A stretch of 36,419 nt of DNA, from contig JAFYXO010000030.1 of NCBI GenBank assembly GCA_017546125.1, positions 1 to 36,419 of the forward strand, written 5' to 3'. Origin of the DNA: Bacteroidales bacterium. GTDB taxonomy: Bacteria; Bacteroidota; Bacteroidia; Bacteroidales; UBA932. Positions 1-8,108 of the stretch are shown here, piece by piece. Under the pieces are notes generated by a model. It did not search any database. It was not told the origin of the DNA and saw only the letters and a program-made list of their open reading frames with translations. The first letter of the stretch is position 1. Every line of letters begins with the position of its first letter. A program made the position numbers and the translations under genes.

Positions 1-138
1 AACGTATGATTTGTTATGCATAACCAGCTGATTTGCTGGCAAATATAGAAATCAAAACCGTTCGCCCCTCAAATTACCCCTAACTATCTAATTATCAGTA
101 ATTTCAATGAACTATTTATAAATTTTTAGTGGACACTA

Positions 139-1050
139 ATGTGGGGTTATTATAAATTCATACAGTCTGTAGCAAATCAAATTTATAGAGCTCAAAGTAA
201 TGAATCTATAGTTTTAATTACTTATCTGATGTCAAATTCAGGATACAAACTCAGGATGGGTCGTCTGGATAAAAATGTCTTGTGTGTTTTGCTTGGTGTA
301 GAGGATGGTATATATGGTTGCTTGAGTGTAACTGTCGATGGAGAAGTTTTTTATCTTGTTGACATTAAAGAGTGTTCCACAGTTTATGTTATGAAAACTG
401 GATTTCCTAATGAAAAAGGGATAAGTCTTGCATTAAACAGTCAGCAAAGATTCTCTTATTCCCCTATGGAGTCTCGTCTTCTCAGATCCACAGCTTATAG
501 AGATGTTTCTGTGTCGGTGAGGTCAAATAAGAATGTAATGGATTTTTACAATACTTATCCTCACCCATATAATAAGAAAGAGCATGGCGCATCCTGGGTA
601 TACTATGCAAATGCGCCATTGGATCAGGAAGTGCAGTCAGAATTGTATCCTGTTTTGAGAGCTGCCATATCAGGAAAATCTCAAAAAACAGCTGCCAATA
701 TACTTCTGAATTTTGTCCAGACAGCATTTGAATATAAAACTGATAACGAGTATTGGGGATATGAACGTCCATTATTTTCTTCAGAAACTCTATGTTATCC
801 TTATAGTGACTGTGAAGATAGGTCGATATTGTATTCCCGTCTGATCCGCGATCTTATCGGTTTGGATGTTGTTTTTCTTCATTATGAAGGTCATTTGGCC
901 ACAGCTGTAGCCTTTGATGAGGATATCACAGGTGAATATGTAAAGATAAATGGGAGAAAGTATTTGGTTTGTGATCCCACCTATATAAATGCTTCAATAG
1001 GTATGGAGATGCCTGATTTAAAATTATTGAAAGTGATAAAAATCAATTGA
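139..1050 (+). CDS. transglutaminase-like domain protein, probably 5'-truncated
   Basis: The C-terminal third carries a transglutaminase/papain-like triad: Cys225 in YSDCEDRS, His252 in GHLATAV and Asp279 in VCDPTY. Such proteins in Bacteroidota are normally much longer and begin with a signal peptide and a beta-rich region. Here the first residues (MWGYYKFIQS) already look like mid-protein sequence, there is no signal peptide, and a stop lies only 9 bases before the ATG. The two other frames in bases 1-138 are also closed. I infer that the 5' part was lost and that this is a remnant or pseudogene, although the catalytic third is intact. The alternative is a genuinely short cytoplasmic cysteine-protease-like protein. 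It is AT-rich and is followed by a 151-bp non-coding gap. Confidence 0.6.
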   Translation: MWGYYKFIQSVANQIYRAQSNESIVLITYLMSNSGYKLRMGRLDKNVLCVLLGVEDGIYGCLSVTVDGEVFYLVDIKECSTVYVMKTGFPNEKGISLALNSQQRFSYSPMESRLLRSTAYRDVSVSVRSNKNVMDFYNTYPHPYNKKEHGASWVYYANAPLDQEVQSELYPVLRAAISGKSQKTAANILLNFVQTAFEYKTDNEYWGYERPLFSSETLCYPYSDCEDRSILYSRLIRDLIGLDVVFLHYEGHLATAVAFDEDITGEYVKINGRKYLVCDPTYINASIGMEMPDLKLLKVIKIN

Positions 1051-1171
1051 TACAATAAGCAGTATGCTATATAGTATTATTTTATTGACTGTCCGAAAAA
1101 GGGGAAGGCGACATGTTCTTTTTTGTTAGAGTGGAAAAGTAGTTTTTCTTTCATTTTTTCGTCAAATAAGG

Positions 1172-1179
1172 TATTTTTG
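1172..1179 (+). promoter_or_regulatory. putative -7 element of the ABC transporter operon
   Basis: TATTTTTG matches the Bacteroidota -7 consensus TAnnTTTG and lies 22 bases before the ATPase start. The -33 region is only a T-rich stretch, so the match is partial. Nothing else is evident in the 1051-1201 gap. Confidence 0.45.
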
Positions 1180-1201
1180 TATGATTAAAATATCTTAGAA
1201 G

Positions 1202-2122
1202 ATGAATGTGATAGAATGTCAAGGGATTGTCAAGCAGTTTGGTAATTATAAAGCGCTTGATAATGTCTCTATAGCGGTCCCAGAGGGTAAAATTTTCGGA
1301 CTGCTCGGCCCTAACGGTGCCGGTAAGACTACCCTCATCCGTATAATAAATCAGATTACCATTCCAGATTCGGGTGTTGTCTACTTCGGTGGTAAGGAGG
1401 CACAGCCTGATGATGTATATAAGATTGGCTATCTTCCTGAGGAGCGTGGTCTTTACAAGAAGATGAAGGTGGGTGAGCAGGCTATGTATCTCGCCCGTCT
1501 GAAAGGTATGTCCACCTCAGAGGCTGAGAAGGAGCTTAAGAAATGGTTTGTGAAGTTCGGTATCCAGTCGTGGTGGGGCAAGAAAGTGGAGGAGCTGTCA
1601 AAGGGTATGGCCCAGAAAGTACAGTTCATCACCACTGTTCTTCACCAGCCAAAACTGCTTATTCTCGATGAGCCATTCTCAGGTTTCGACCCGGTGAATG
1701 CCCAGCTTATCCGTGATGAGATCCTCAAACTTAAGAACAATGGTACATCCATTATCCTCTCTACCCACAATATGGAGTCAGTGGAGACCCTTTGTGATGA
1801 GATTGCTCTGATAAACAAATCCAAACTGATAGTTACAGGTGGTGTGGATGAGATCCGTCGTGAGCACGGCCAGAACCAGGTGGAACTTGTCTATAGAGGT
1901 CTTGAGGCTATAGATTTCGGAAAAATGGATTCAGTAATCAATATCTTTGATGAGGAGCACAAAGGTAACAGACGTGCCATCATAGAGATGGAAAAGGATG
2001 TCAAGTCCGGTGCTGTACTTGGTGAGATTTTGAAACATACACAGGATATCATCTCGTTCAAGGAGCTGATACCAAGTATGAATGATATATTTATTAAACT
2101 TGTAAGTGGGGAGGCTAAATAA
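1202..2122 (+). CDS. ABC transporter ATP-binding protein, NatA type
   Basis: This is the ATPase subunit of an ABC-2 type exporter. The Walker A motif GPNGAGKT is at residues 36-43, the signature LSKGMAQ at 132-138 and Walker B LLILDEP at 152-158, followed by the switch histidine in LSTHNMESVE. The C-terminal ~80 residues form the accessory tail common in NatA-like ATPases. The length (306 aa) is usual. The permease follows after one base, so the two are co-translated and should form one membrane complex. The NatA/NatB resemblance suggests export of a cation or small molecule, but the substrate cannot be read from sequence. The start is fixed by the conserved N-terminus 13 residues before the aromatic FGNYKALD segment. 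Confidence 0.93.
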   Translation: MNVIECQGIVKQFGNYKALDNVSIAVPEGKIFGLLGPNGAGKTTLIRIINQITIPDSGVVYFGGKEAQPDDVYKIGYLPEERGLYKKMKVGEQAMYLARLKGMSTSEAEKELKKWFVKFGIQSWWGKKVEELSKGMAQKVQFITTVLHQPKLLILDEPFSGFDPVNAQLIRDEILKLKNNGTSIILSTHNMESVETLCDEIALINKSKLIVTGGVDEIRREHGQNQVELVYRGLEAIDFGKMDSVINIFDEEHKGNRRAIIEMEKDVKSGAVLGEILKHTQDIISFKELIPSMNDIFIKLVSGEAK

Positions 2123-2123
2123 T

Positions 2124-3470
2124 ATGAATTTCGGAAAAATAAAATTGGTTGCAGGTCGTGAATATAGTATTCGCGTCAAGAAGAAATCATTCATTTTTAC
2201 CACTATCCTTACACCTATCCTTTTTGCGGCACTGATGGTAGTCCCATCTGTAGTGATGCTTATGGGTGGTGATGATGATATCCGTAAGGTTATCGTGGTG
2301 GACCAGTCCGGTATTGTGGCCCCAACACTTGCAGACACAGAACTTGTCGATTATGAAGTGATGGAGGGTGTGTCAGTTGACTCCCTTAAATCCAATTTTG
2401 CATCGACAGGTGCATATGCCCTTGTGGAGATCTCCCCTTTGGATGAGAATAAGAATGTGAAGATCACTGCCTATTCTGCCAAACAGATGAACATGGAGCT
2501 CAAATCGGCTATCAGGAGGAGCACAAACTCTGCCATCGAAGCCTACAAACTTGAGTCTTACGATATTGAGAATTTGGACAAGATTCTCGAAGATGTGAGG
2601 ACCGATGTCCAGATTTCAGCATTCACACTCAGCGATGACGGTGATGAGAAGAAATCGATAGTGGAGGTAAGTATGGCACTCTCTTATATCATGAGTTTCT
2701 TCATCTACATTTTTGTCTTCATGTTCGGAAATATGGTGATGAACAGTGTGATACAGGAGAAATCAAACCGTATTGTGGAGGTGATCGTATCATCAGTGAA
2801 GCCCTTTGACCTTATGCTCGGCAAGATCTTTGGTGTGGCCGGTGTGGCTGTTACCCAGTTCCTTATCTGGGTGGTTCTTACAGTGGTTTTGGTATTCGGC
2901 TTCCAGGCTGTAATGGGCCCTGAACTCCTTACAGGCGGAGCACAACAGATGACCCAAATGACAGGTATGGATGCTGAGGCAATGGTTGCTGCAGCGACTG
3001 CACAGGGTGGTCCATTGGGAGATATTTTGAGCGCTATCGCCCAGATCAACTTCCCATACATCCTCGGATGTTTCTTGATCTACTTCGTATTGGGTTACCT
3101 TCTATACGCAGCTATGTTTGCTGCGGTAGGATCTGCTGTGGAGAACGAGGCAGATACCCAACAGCTTACACTCCCAATATCATTGCCTTTGATCATTGGT
3201 CTGTTCATCATGTTGCACACTTTTGAGCACCCTGAGAGCACACTTTCATTCTGGGCTTCGATGATACCTTTCACATCCCCTATGGTGATGCTTGCTAGGG
3301 TTCCTTTCGAGGGCGCTGTCCCCACTTGGGAGCTTCTATTGTCGATCGGACTCCTTATTGTTACCTTCCTTGCGATTGTTTACTTGTCGGGTAAAATCTA
3401 CCGCATAGGTATCTTGATGTATGGCAAAAAGGCCACTTGGAAAGATCTTTGGAAATGGATAAAATACTAG
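2124..3470 (+). CDS. ABC-2 type permease, NatB type
   Basis: This is the membrane subunit partnering the upstream ATPase, 448 aa. An N-terminal transmembrane helix (about residues 20-45, rich in I, L, F, V) is followed by a long extracytoplasmic region of about 140 residues. Five further hydrophobic segments lie in the C-terminal half, which is the ABC2_membrane_3 layout of NatB-like exporters. I chose the ATG at 2124, one base after the ATPase stop, because MNFGKIKLVAGREY is the usual beginning of the family. An ATG 18 bases upstream would overlap the ATPase gene. The stop is two bases before the next gene, so the operon continues into the nucleotidase genes. Confidence 0.92.
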   Translation: MNFGKIKLVAGREYSIRVKKKSFIFTTILTPILFAALMVVPSVVMLMGGDDDIRKVIVVDQSGIVAPTLADTELVDYEVMEGVSVDSLKSNFASTGAYALVEISPLDENKNVKITAYSAKQMNMELKSAIRRSTNSAIEAYKLESYDIENLDKILEDVRTDVQISAFTLSDDGDEKKSIVEVSMALSYIMSFFIYIFVFMFGNMVMNSVIQEKSNRIVEVIVSSVKPFDLMLGKIFGVAGVAVTQFLIWVVLTVVLVFGFQAVMGPELLTGGAQQMTQMTGMDAEAMVAAATAQGGPLGDILSAIAQINFPYILGCFLIYFVLGYLLYAAMFAAVGSAVENEADTQQLTLPISLPLIIGLFIMLHTFEHPESTLSFWASMIPFTSPMVMLARVPFEGAVPTWELLLSIGLLIVTFLAIVYLSGKIYRIGILMYGKKATWKDLWKWIKY

Positions 3471-3472
3471 AT

Positions 3473-4219
3473 ATGAGAAAAATATTTGTTTCAATGTTGC
3501 TCCTTTGCGGAGCAATGCTCTCAGCTTCGGCACAGAGCTTTACCTACAAATGGGAGAGGGTCCCAATGGATACTACCTGGATGAAGGAGGGGACCTCGAA
3601 AGTTGAGGAGATAATTGCCAAGTATCAGCCGGGTATTGAGGAACTGATGGAGATAGTCGGCTATTCGTCAGAAGAGATGGCCAAGGGGAATCCTGAGAGC
3701 GGCCTGTCAAATCTTGCTGCAGATGCCCTTCTCTATTCTGCCAAACCCCTTTTGAAGGAGGGGGACAAGGCATTTTCCCTTACCAATTTCAGAGGAATCA
3801 GGTCGGAATTGCCCCAGGGGGCAATAAGGGTATACGATATATTTTCTGTGTTCCCATTTGACAATGCACTGGTAGTGGTGGAGTTACCGGGTTACAGAGT
3901 GCGCGAGATCATGAAAAATTTTGCGAAGAAGGGGAGATTTGAGGCACTTGGAGGTGTGGAGATCGAGGTAAAAGATGGGAGACTGACCAAATGTTATATC
4001 GGTGGAGAGAAACTCAACGACAAGAAGATGTACAAATTGGTAACCATCGATTTTCTTTTGGACGGTGGCGACTCACTCAACCTCCGCAAAGGGGCTGGTG
4101 AGATAATCCAGTCAGATATTTTTGTCAGGGATGGCGTAGTGAAATATATTAAGGATAAAGCGGATGCAGGCTATATCTTTAACAATAAACCCGATGGTAG
4201 AATCGTTATTAAAAAGTAA
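3473..4219 (+). CDS. 5'-nucleotidase C-terminal domain protein (secreted)
   Basis: This is the substrate-binding C-terminal domain of the UshA-type 5'-nucleotidases as a separate protein of 248 aa. A signal peptide (MRKIFVSMLLLCGAMLSASA, cleavage after ASA) is followed by a domain with the family core: NFRGIRSELPQGAIRVYDIF, the VFPFDN turn and the LDGGDSLN segment. The metallophosphatase half is the next gene, after six bases, so the two parts of one enzyme are encoded separately and in reversed order. The start at 3473 gives the signal peptide; an in-frame ATG at 3437 would run into the permease gene. The likely role is nucleotide salvage in the periplasm or at the outer surface, together with the downstream protein. 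Confidence 0.88.
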   Translation: MRKIFVSMLLLCGAMLSASAQSFTYKWERVPMDTTWMKEGTSKVEEIIAKYQPGIEELMEIVGYSSEEMAKGNPESGLSNLAADALLYSAKPLLKEGDKAFSLTNFRGIRSELPQGAIRVYDIFSVFPFDNALVVVELPGYRVREIMKNFAKKGRFEALGGVEIEVKDGRLTKCYIGGEKLNDKKMYKLVTIDFLLDGGDSLNLRKGAGEIIQSDIFVRDGVVKYIKDKADAGYIFNNKPDGRIVIKK

Positions 4220-4225
4220 GGTGTT

Positions 4226-5062
4226 ATGAGAAGATATATTATAGGTATTGTAGCTGCAGTGGCTCTTTTGAGCAGCTGTGCAAGTGTGGGATCAAAAGAG
4301 CTTGTGATTCTGCACACCAATGATACTCACTCTCAGATAGAGACTATCCGTTCGGGATATGGTAAAGGTCTAGCAGGTGTTGACCGCAGGGCGGAATATT
4401 TCGATCAGGTAAGAAAAGAGAACAAAAATGTGTTGGTTCTTGATGCAGGTGACTGGGATCAGGGTACTCCATATTTCACAGTATTCAAAGGCGATATGGA
4501 GATTGAACTTATGAATGCACTTGGTTACGATGCAGCTTGTCTTGGTAACCACGAGTTTGATAACGGACAGGAGGAGTTGGCCCGCAGATTGGCTATGGCC
4601 AAGTTCCCTATTGTGTGTGCAAACTACGATTTCAGCGAGACCATTCTGGCCCCTTATGTCAAACCTTATGTGATAATCAAAAAGGGGGGATTGAAGATTG
4701 GTATCTTCGGCCTTTTGGTGAATATCAAATCAAATGTGTCGGCAAAAGCCCGTAAGGGGTTGGAGTATAAAGATCCTATCGAGGTGACCAATGAATTGGC
4801 GAAGATGCTTAAGGAGGAGCAGAAGTGTGATTTGGTTATAGCACTTTCACATTTGGGCTACAGCGCTCAGAATCCAAAGGCGGCTTCAGATATCAATCTT
4901 GCCAAGAATACACGCAATGTGGATATTATCGTGGGTGGTCACTCACACACATTCCTTAAGAGCGAGAAGATCTATCAGAATCCGGACGGCAAAGATGTTA
5001 TCGTCCTTCAGGCAGGTGCCAAAGGCGAATATGTCGGGAGACTCGATCTTAAATTTGAATAG
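4226..5062 (+). CDS. 5'-nucleotidase metallophosphatase domain lipoprotein
   Basis: This is the catalytic half of a UshA-like 5'-nucleotidase, 278 aa. It has a lipoprotein signal with lipobox LSSC, so it should be membrane-anchored. The calcineurin-like metal-binding motifs appear in order: NDTHSQ (about 32-37), GDWDQG, GNHEFD, SHLGY and GGHSHT. They would hold a di-metal centre for phosphate-ester hydrolysis. The usual C-terminal substrate-binding domain is absent and is supplied by the gene just upstream. The protein ends close after the metallophosphatase fold (VGRLDLKFE), so it is a complete single-domain protein and not truncated. Nucleotide specificity is not visible. Confidence 0.9.
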   Translation: MRRYIIGIVAAVALLSSCASVGSKELVILHTNDTHSQIETIRSGYGKGLAGVDRRAEYFDQVRKENKNVLVLDAGDWDQGTPYFTVFKGDMEIELMNALGYDAACLGNHEFDNGQEELARRLAMAKFPIVCANYDFSETILAPYVKPYVIIKKGGLKIGIFGLLVNIKSNVSAKARKGLEYKDPIEVTNELAKMLKEEQKCDLVIALSHLGYSAQNPKAASDINLAKNTRNVDIIVGGHSHTFLKSEKIYQNPDGKDVIVLQAGAKGEYVGRLDLKFE

Positions 5063-5096
5063 AATAAGGAAAGTGAAAAACTTTGTAGCGTATGAT

Positions 5097-5249
5097 CTCG
5101 GAGAGTTAGGTTCTGAAGGCCTAAGCACCCGCGCTTGATAGCGGGGTCGTGAGCGATTAGTGAACACTCTGTGAGTGTTCACAGCGAGCAGCCGCGTAAG
5201 CGGTGGTGGGAGTGAGCATAGCGAACGCCTGAAGAACCTAATCTCCGAG
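5097..5249. repeat. dispersed hairpin repeat element, copy 1
   Basis: This is a palindromic element filling the gap between two convergent genes. The outer arms 5097-5120 and 5227-5249 pair almost perfectly around the shared core TTAGGTTCT. Inside are smaller stem-loops: CCCGC/GCGGG at 5128-5145, a perfect 10-bp stem GTGAACACTC/GAGTGTTCAC with a 3-base loop at 5160-5182, and CCGC/GCGG at 5191-5202. The first ~45 and last ~45 bases recur, inverted, at 15322-15431; the centre does not. A more distant copy is at 20077-20190. It may act as a bidirectional terminator, but it lacks a T run. Confidence 0.85.
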
Positions 5250-5273
5250 GACAATAGTTTGATTGTAGTTTGG

Positions 5274-5837
5274 CTAATACCCGGTCTTGTAATCTTTAGG
5301 GAATTTGGCGCCGAGATCCATCTCGTGATACAACTTCTGGATCCTTTCCAAATCAGCTTTAGCATCGTCGGTGAGTTCGACTTTTTGTCCTCTGCCGACG
5401 ATTTTTCTTTTCCAGTCGTAGTACCCCATATAGACAGGGACATTGGCTGCACGTGCGATGGCGTGGAAGCCCGCTTTCCATTTGGTTACAGCCTTTCTTG
5501 TCCCCTCAGGGGCGATAGCCAGGTGGAACTCTTCCTCTTTGTTGAAAGTATCTACCATCTGACGGACAAGTGTTGCGCCCCCCTTTCTTGAACGGTCCAC
5601 CGGAATTCCACCCATCCATCTGATAATCGGCCCAAGTGGCCAGAAAAAGAACTCCTTCTTAACCATAACTCTGGCATCACCACCTACCGAGCGGTAGTAT
5701 AGATATGATATTACAAGGTCCCAAACAGAAGTGTGTGGAACACCTAGTATAATACATTTTTTATCTGGAGCGATAGGCTCTCCCGCTTTCCATCCCAAGG
5801 TCTTGAGTAGAAAACCTGCAAATTTCTGGTTAAGCAT
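5274..5837 (-). CDS. 1-acylglycerol-3-phosphate acyltransferase-like (PlsC family)
   Basis: This is a small acyltransferase of 187 aa. The catalytic HX4D motif is HTSVWD (His35, Asp40), the block GGIPVDRS is at about 76-83 and the phosphate-binding PEGTR at 110-114. These are the hallmark blocks of glycerolipid acyltransferases. There is no clear transmembrane anchor, only a hydrophobic N-terminal stretch. It begins two bases after the parE stop and is thus in the same transcript. It may act on lysophosphatidic acid or a related acceptor, but short PlsC-like proteins in Bacteroidota have several substrates, so the exact reaction is open. Confidence 0.85.
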   Translation of the reverse strand: MLNQKFAGFLLKTLGWKAGEPIAPDKKCIILGVPHTSVWDLVISYLYYRSVGGDARVMVKKEFFFWPLGPIIRWMGGIPVDRSRKGGATLVRQMVDTFNKEEEFHLAIAPEGTRKAVTKWKAGFHAIARAANVPVYMGYYDWKRKIVGRGQKVELTDDAKADLERIQKLYHEMDLGAKFPKDYKTGY

Positions 5838-5839
5838 AG

Positions 5840-7687
5840 CTAAACAATTTCTAAGATTAGATCGGAACGAAGATTTTCACGTATGAAGTTCTGTCTCTCA
5901 ATGGTATTTTGACCCATGTAGAACTCAAGTAGGTTTGGAATATTGTCATCAGCACTCAAACGTACCTGCTCAAGACGCATATTCTCACCGATAAACTCTT
6001 TGAACTCATCCGGAGAGATCTCACCCAGACCTTTGAATCGGGTGATCTCAGGATTTGCGCCAAGTTGCTTGATCGCTGCCATCTTCTCCTCCTCATTGTA
6101 GCAGTAAAGGGTGCTCTTTTTGTTTCGTACCCTGAATAGAGGTGTCTGAAGTATGAAGAGGTGATTTCTCCTGACAAGCTCCGGATAGAATTTGAGGAAG
6201 AAGGTGATCAGTAGCAGACGGATGTGCATACCGTCTACGTCGGCATCGGTCGCGATGACTATCTTATTGTATCTCAAGTTGTCGAGATCCTCATCTACAT
6301 TGAGGGCCGCTTTAAGGAGGATAAGCTCCTCATTGCCGTAAATCTCCTTGCTGCTCTTCTGATATGAGTTCAGAGGTTTGCCTCGGAGGCTGAATACCGC
6401 TTGTGTGTTTGCATTGCGGCTTTTGGTGATAGATCCGCTCGCAGAGTCACCCTCAGTGATGAACAGGGTGGATTCTGATGCAAGTGGGTTCTTGGCATCG
6501 CTATAGTGAACGCGGCAGTCGCGCAGTTTCCTGTTGTGCAGGCTCGCCTTCTTTACCTTCTCCTTGGTAGATTTCTGGATCACCGATATTGCCTTTCTCT
6601 CTTTCTCAGATTCCTGGATCTTCTTCAGAAGAATAGTGGCAGTCTCTGTGTGTTTGTGAAGGTAGTTGTCAAGCTCCTCCTGGATGAAGTCACCGATAAA
6701 GTTCCTTACGGTGACATCCTCATTGACCATCTTGGAGTTCAGTTTGGTCTTGGTCTGATTACCGAAGATAGGTTCAATGACGCGGATGCTGATGGCTCCG
6801 ACCATCGATTGGCGTACATCTGAAGGCTCAAAATCTTTCTTGAGGTGCTCTTTGATGGTCTTGGCCACTGCCTCCCTGAAGGCAGAAAGGTGTGTGCCAC
6901 CCTCTGTAGTGTTCTGGCCGTTTACAAATGATGCAATATCCTCTCCGTTACCTTCACCGTGGGTGATGACAAGTTCGATGTCGTGACCTACAAGGTGGAT
7001 AGGGGGGTAAAGGGTCTCTGTGCCGAGGTTCTCAGTAACCAGGTCGAGAAGACCGTTTTTCGATTTGTACTCTACGCCGTTGAATTTTAGGGAGAGACCA
7101 GTGTTCAGGTAGGAGTAATTTTTGATCATCTCCTCCACGAACTCGGTGTTGTATCTGTATGAAGGGAACACTTTGTCGTCGGCTGTGTATTTTACGAATG
7201 TGCCGTTCTTCTCTCCGGTATTCTCGCGGTAGCCACTGTTGATGAGGTTACCTGCAGAGAACTCGCCCCATTTTGATCTCCCTTCACGGAATGATTCGAT
7301 GTAAAAATATGAAGAGGTGGCGTTTACAGCTTTAAGACCGACGCCATTAAGACCTACAGACTTCTGGAACACGTCGCTGTCGAATTTACCTCCGGTGTTA
7401 AGTTTGCTGGCGCAATCGATAACACTCTCAAGTGGAATGCCTCGTCCGAAGTCGCGGATAGTGACGGTGTTCTCTACGATATCCACCCTGATCTCCTTTC
7501 CGTGACCGGATGAAAATTCGTCGATGGAGTTGTCAAGCACCTCTTTGATCAGGATATAGATACCATCGTCCGGACGTGAACCATCACCTGTATTTCCGAT
7601 ATACATACCGGGTCTTTGGCGGATGTGTTCATTCCATTCCAGCGTCTGAATAGCGTCATCATTATAATCCTTGGTAATAGTGCTCAT
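5840..7687 (-). CDS. parE: DNA topoisomerase IV subunit B
   Basis: This is the ATPase subunit of a type IIA topoisomerase, 615 aa. GHKL ATPase motifs are present: PGMYIG at 26-31, Glu49 and Asn53 in KEVLDNSIDE, and the ATP lid GLNGVGLKAVNA at about 112-123. The TOPRIM domain shows FITEGDSASG and the metal-binding ATDADVDGMH. The length and the C-terminus FKGLGEISPDEF are ParE/GyrB-like; ParE is preferred because the protein is ~615 aa without the GyrB insert. parC is not next to it; an acyltransferase follows instead. The promoter is probably the TAATTTTG on the minus strand at 7720-7727. Confidence 0.9.
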   Translation of the reverse strand: MSTITKDYNDDAIQTLEWNEHIRQRPGMYIGNTGDGSRPDDGIYILIKEVLDNSIDEFSSGHGKEIRVDIVENTVTIRDFGRGIPLESVIDCASKLNTGGKFDSDVFQKSVGLNGVGLKAVNATSSYFYIESFREGRSKWGEFSAGNLINSGYRENTGEKNGTFVKYTADDKVFPSYRYNTEFVEEMIKNYSYLNTGLSLKFNGVEYKSKNGLLDLVTENLGTETLYPPIHLVGHDIELVITHGEGNGEDIASFVNGQNTTEGGTHLSAFREAVAKTIKEHLKKDFEPSDVRQSMVGAISIRVIEPIFGNQTKTKLNSKMVNEDVTVRNFIGDFIQEELDNYLHKHTETATILLKKIQESEKERKAISVIQKSTKEKVKKASLHNRKLRDCRVHYSDAKNPLASESTLFITEGDSASGSITKSRNANTQAVFSLRGKPLNSYQKSSKEIYGNEELILLKAALNVDEDLDNLRYNKIVIATDADVDGMHIRLLLITFFLKFYPELVRRNHLFILQTPLFRVRNKKSTLYCYNEEEKMAAIKQLGANPEITRFKGLGEISPDEFKEFIGENMRLEQVRLSADDNIPNLLEFYMGQNTIERQNFIRENLRSDLILEIV

Positions 7688-7719
7688 ATAGTCAGTCCTC
7701 TTCTCTATTTATAAGGTGG

Positions 7720-7727
7720 CAAAATTA
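7720..7727 (-). promoter_or_regulatory. putative -7 element of parE
   Basis: On the minus strand this reads TAATTTTG, matching TAnnTTTG, 32 bases before the parE start. A T-rich block lies about 19 bases further upstream in place of a TTTG -33 box. Confidence 0.55.
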
Positions 7728-7743
7728 GAAATAAAATGGGAAA

Positions 7744-7773
7744 TAAAAAAAACCGACCACGTGGGTCGGTCTT
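7744..7773 (-). terminator. rho-independent terminator after hpf
   Basis: Seven-base stem ACCGACC/GGTCGGT (7752-7758 and 7764-7770) with loop ACGTG. On the minus strand it is followed by a run of T residues. It ends the xerC-hpf transcript and separates it from parE. Confidence 0.85.
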
Positions 7774-7816
7774 TAAGGATTCATATTGTTGTCCGGGCTT
7801 TTACGGACAAAATCTA

Positions 7817-8107
7817 TTATTTGTTAAATCTCTTTTCTTTGGTTTTAACAAGCATGTCTTTCAGAAGGTCTGCGCAGTCGTTAACTGCATCTTCAAATGT
7901 AGCCGCACTACGTTCAACAATCAAATCGTCTCCCGGAATAGCAACCCTGACCTTCACCTTCTTCACGTGGTCAGGCTCTAATACGAGTGCGACCTCTACT
8001 CTGATGATATTGTCGAAAAATTTCTCCAATTTGCCGAGCTTCTTGTCGATGAAATCTAGAAGCTTCTGGTCTGCATCAAACTTGAGTGATTGAACTCTAA
8101 TTTCCAT
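7817..8107 (-). CDS. hpf: ribosome hibernation-promoting factor, short form
   Basis: This 96-aa protein has the beta-alpha-beta-beta-beta-alpha pattern of the HPF/YfiA family: MEIRVQSLKFDADQKLLDFIDKK, then a basic LEPDHVKKVKVRV strand and an acidic C-terminal helix (FEDAVNDCADLLKDML). It has no C-terminal dimerisation extension, so it is the short class. It would bind the 30S decoding region and reduce translation in stationary phase. It starts one base after the xerC stop and is cotranscribed with it; xerC followed by hpf is a usual pairing in Bacteroidota. Confidence 0.92.
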   Translation of the reverse strand: MEIRVQSLKFDADQKLLDFIDKKLGKLEKFFDNIIRVEVALVLEPDHVKKVKVRVAIPGDDLIVERSAATFEDAVNDCADLLKDMLVKTKEKRFNK

Positions 8108-8108
8108 A

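Noticed and set aside
5175..5591. 138-aa plus-strand ORF opposite the acyltransferase
   Set aside because: Mostly antisense of a well-supported gene, with its start in the hairpin element.
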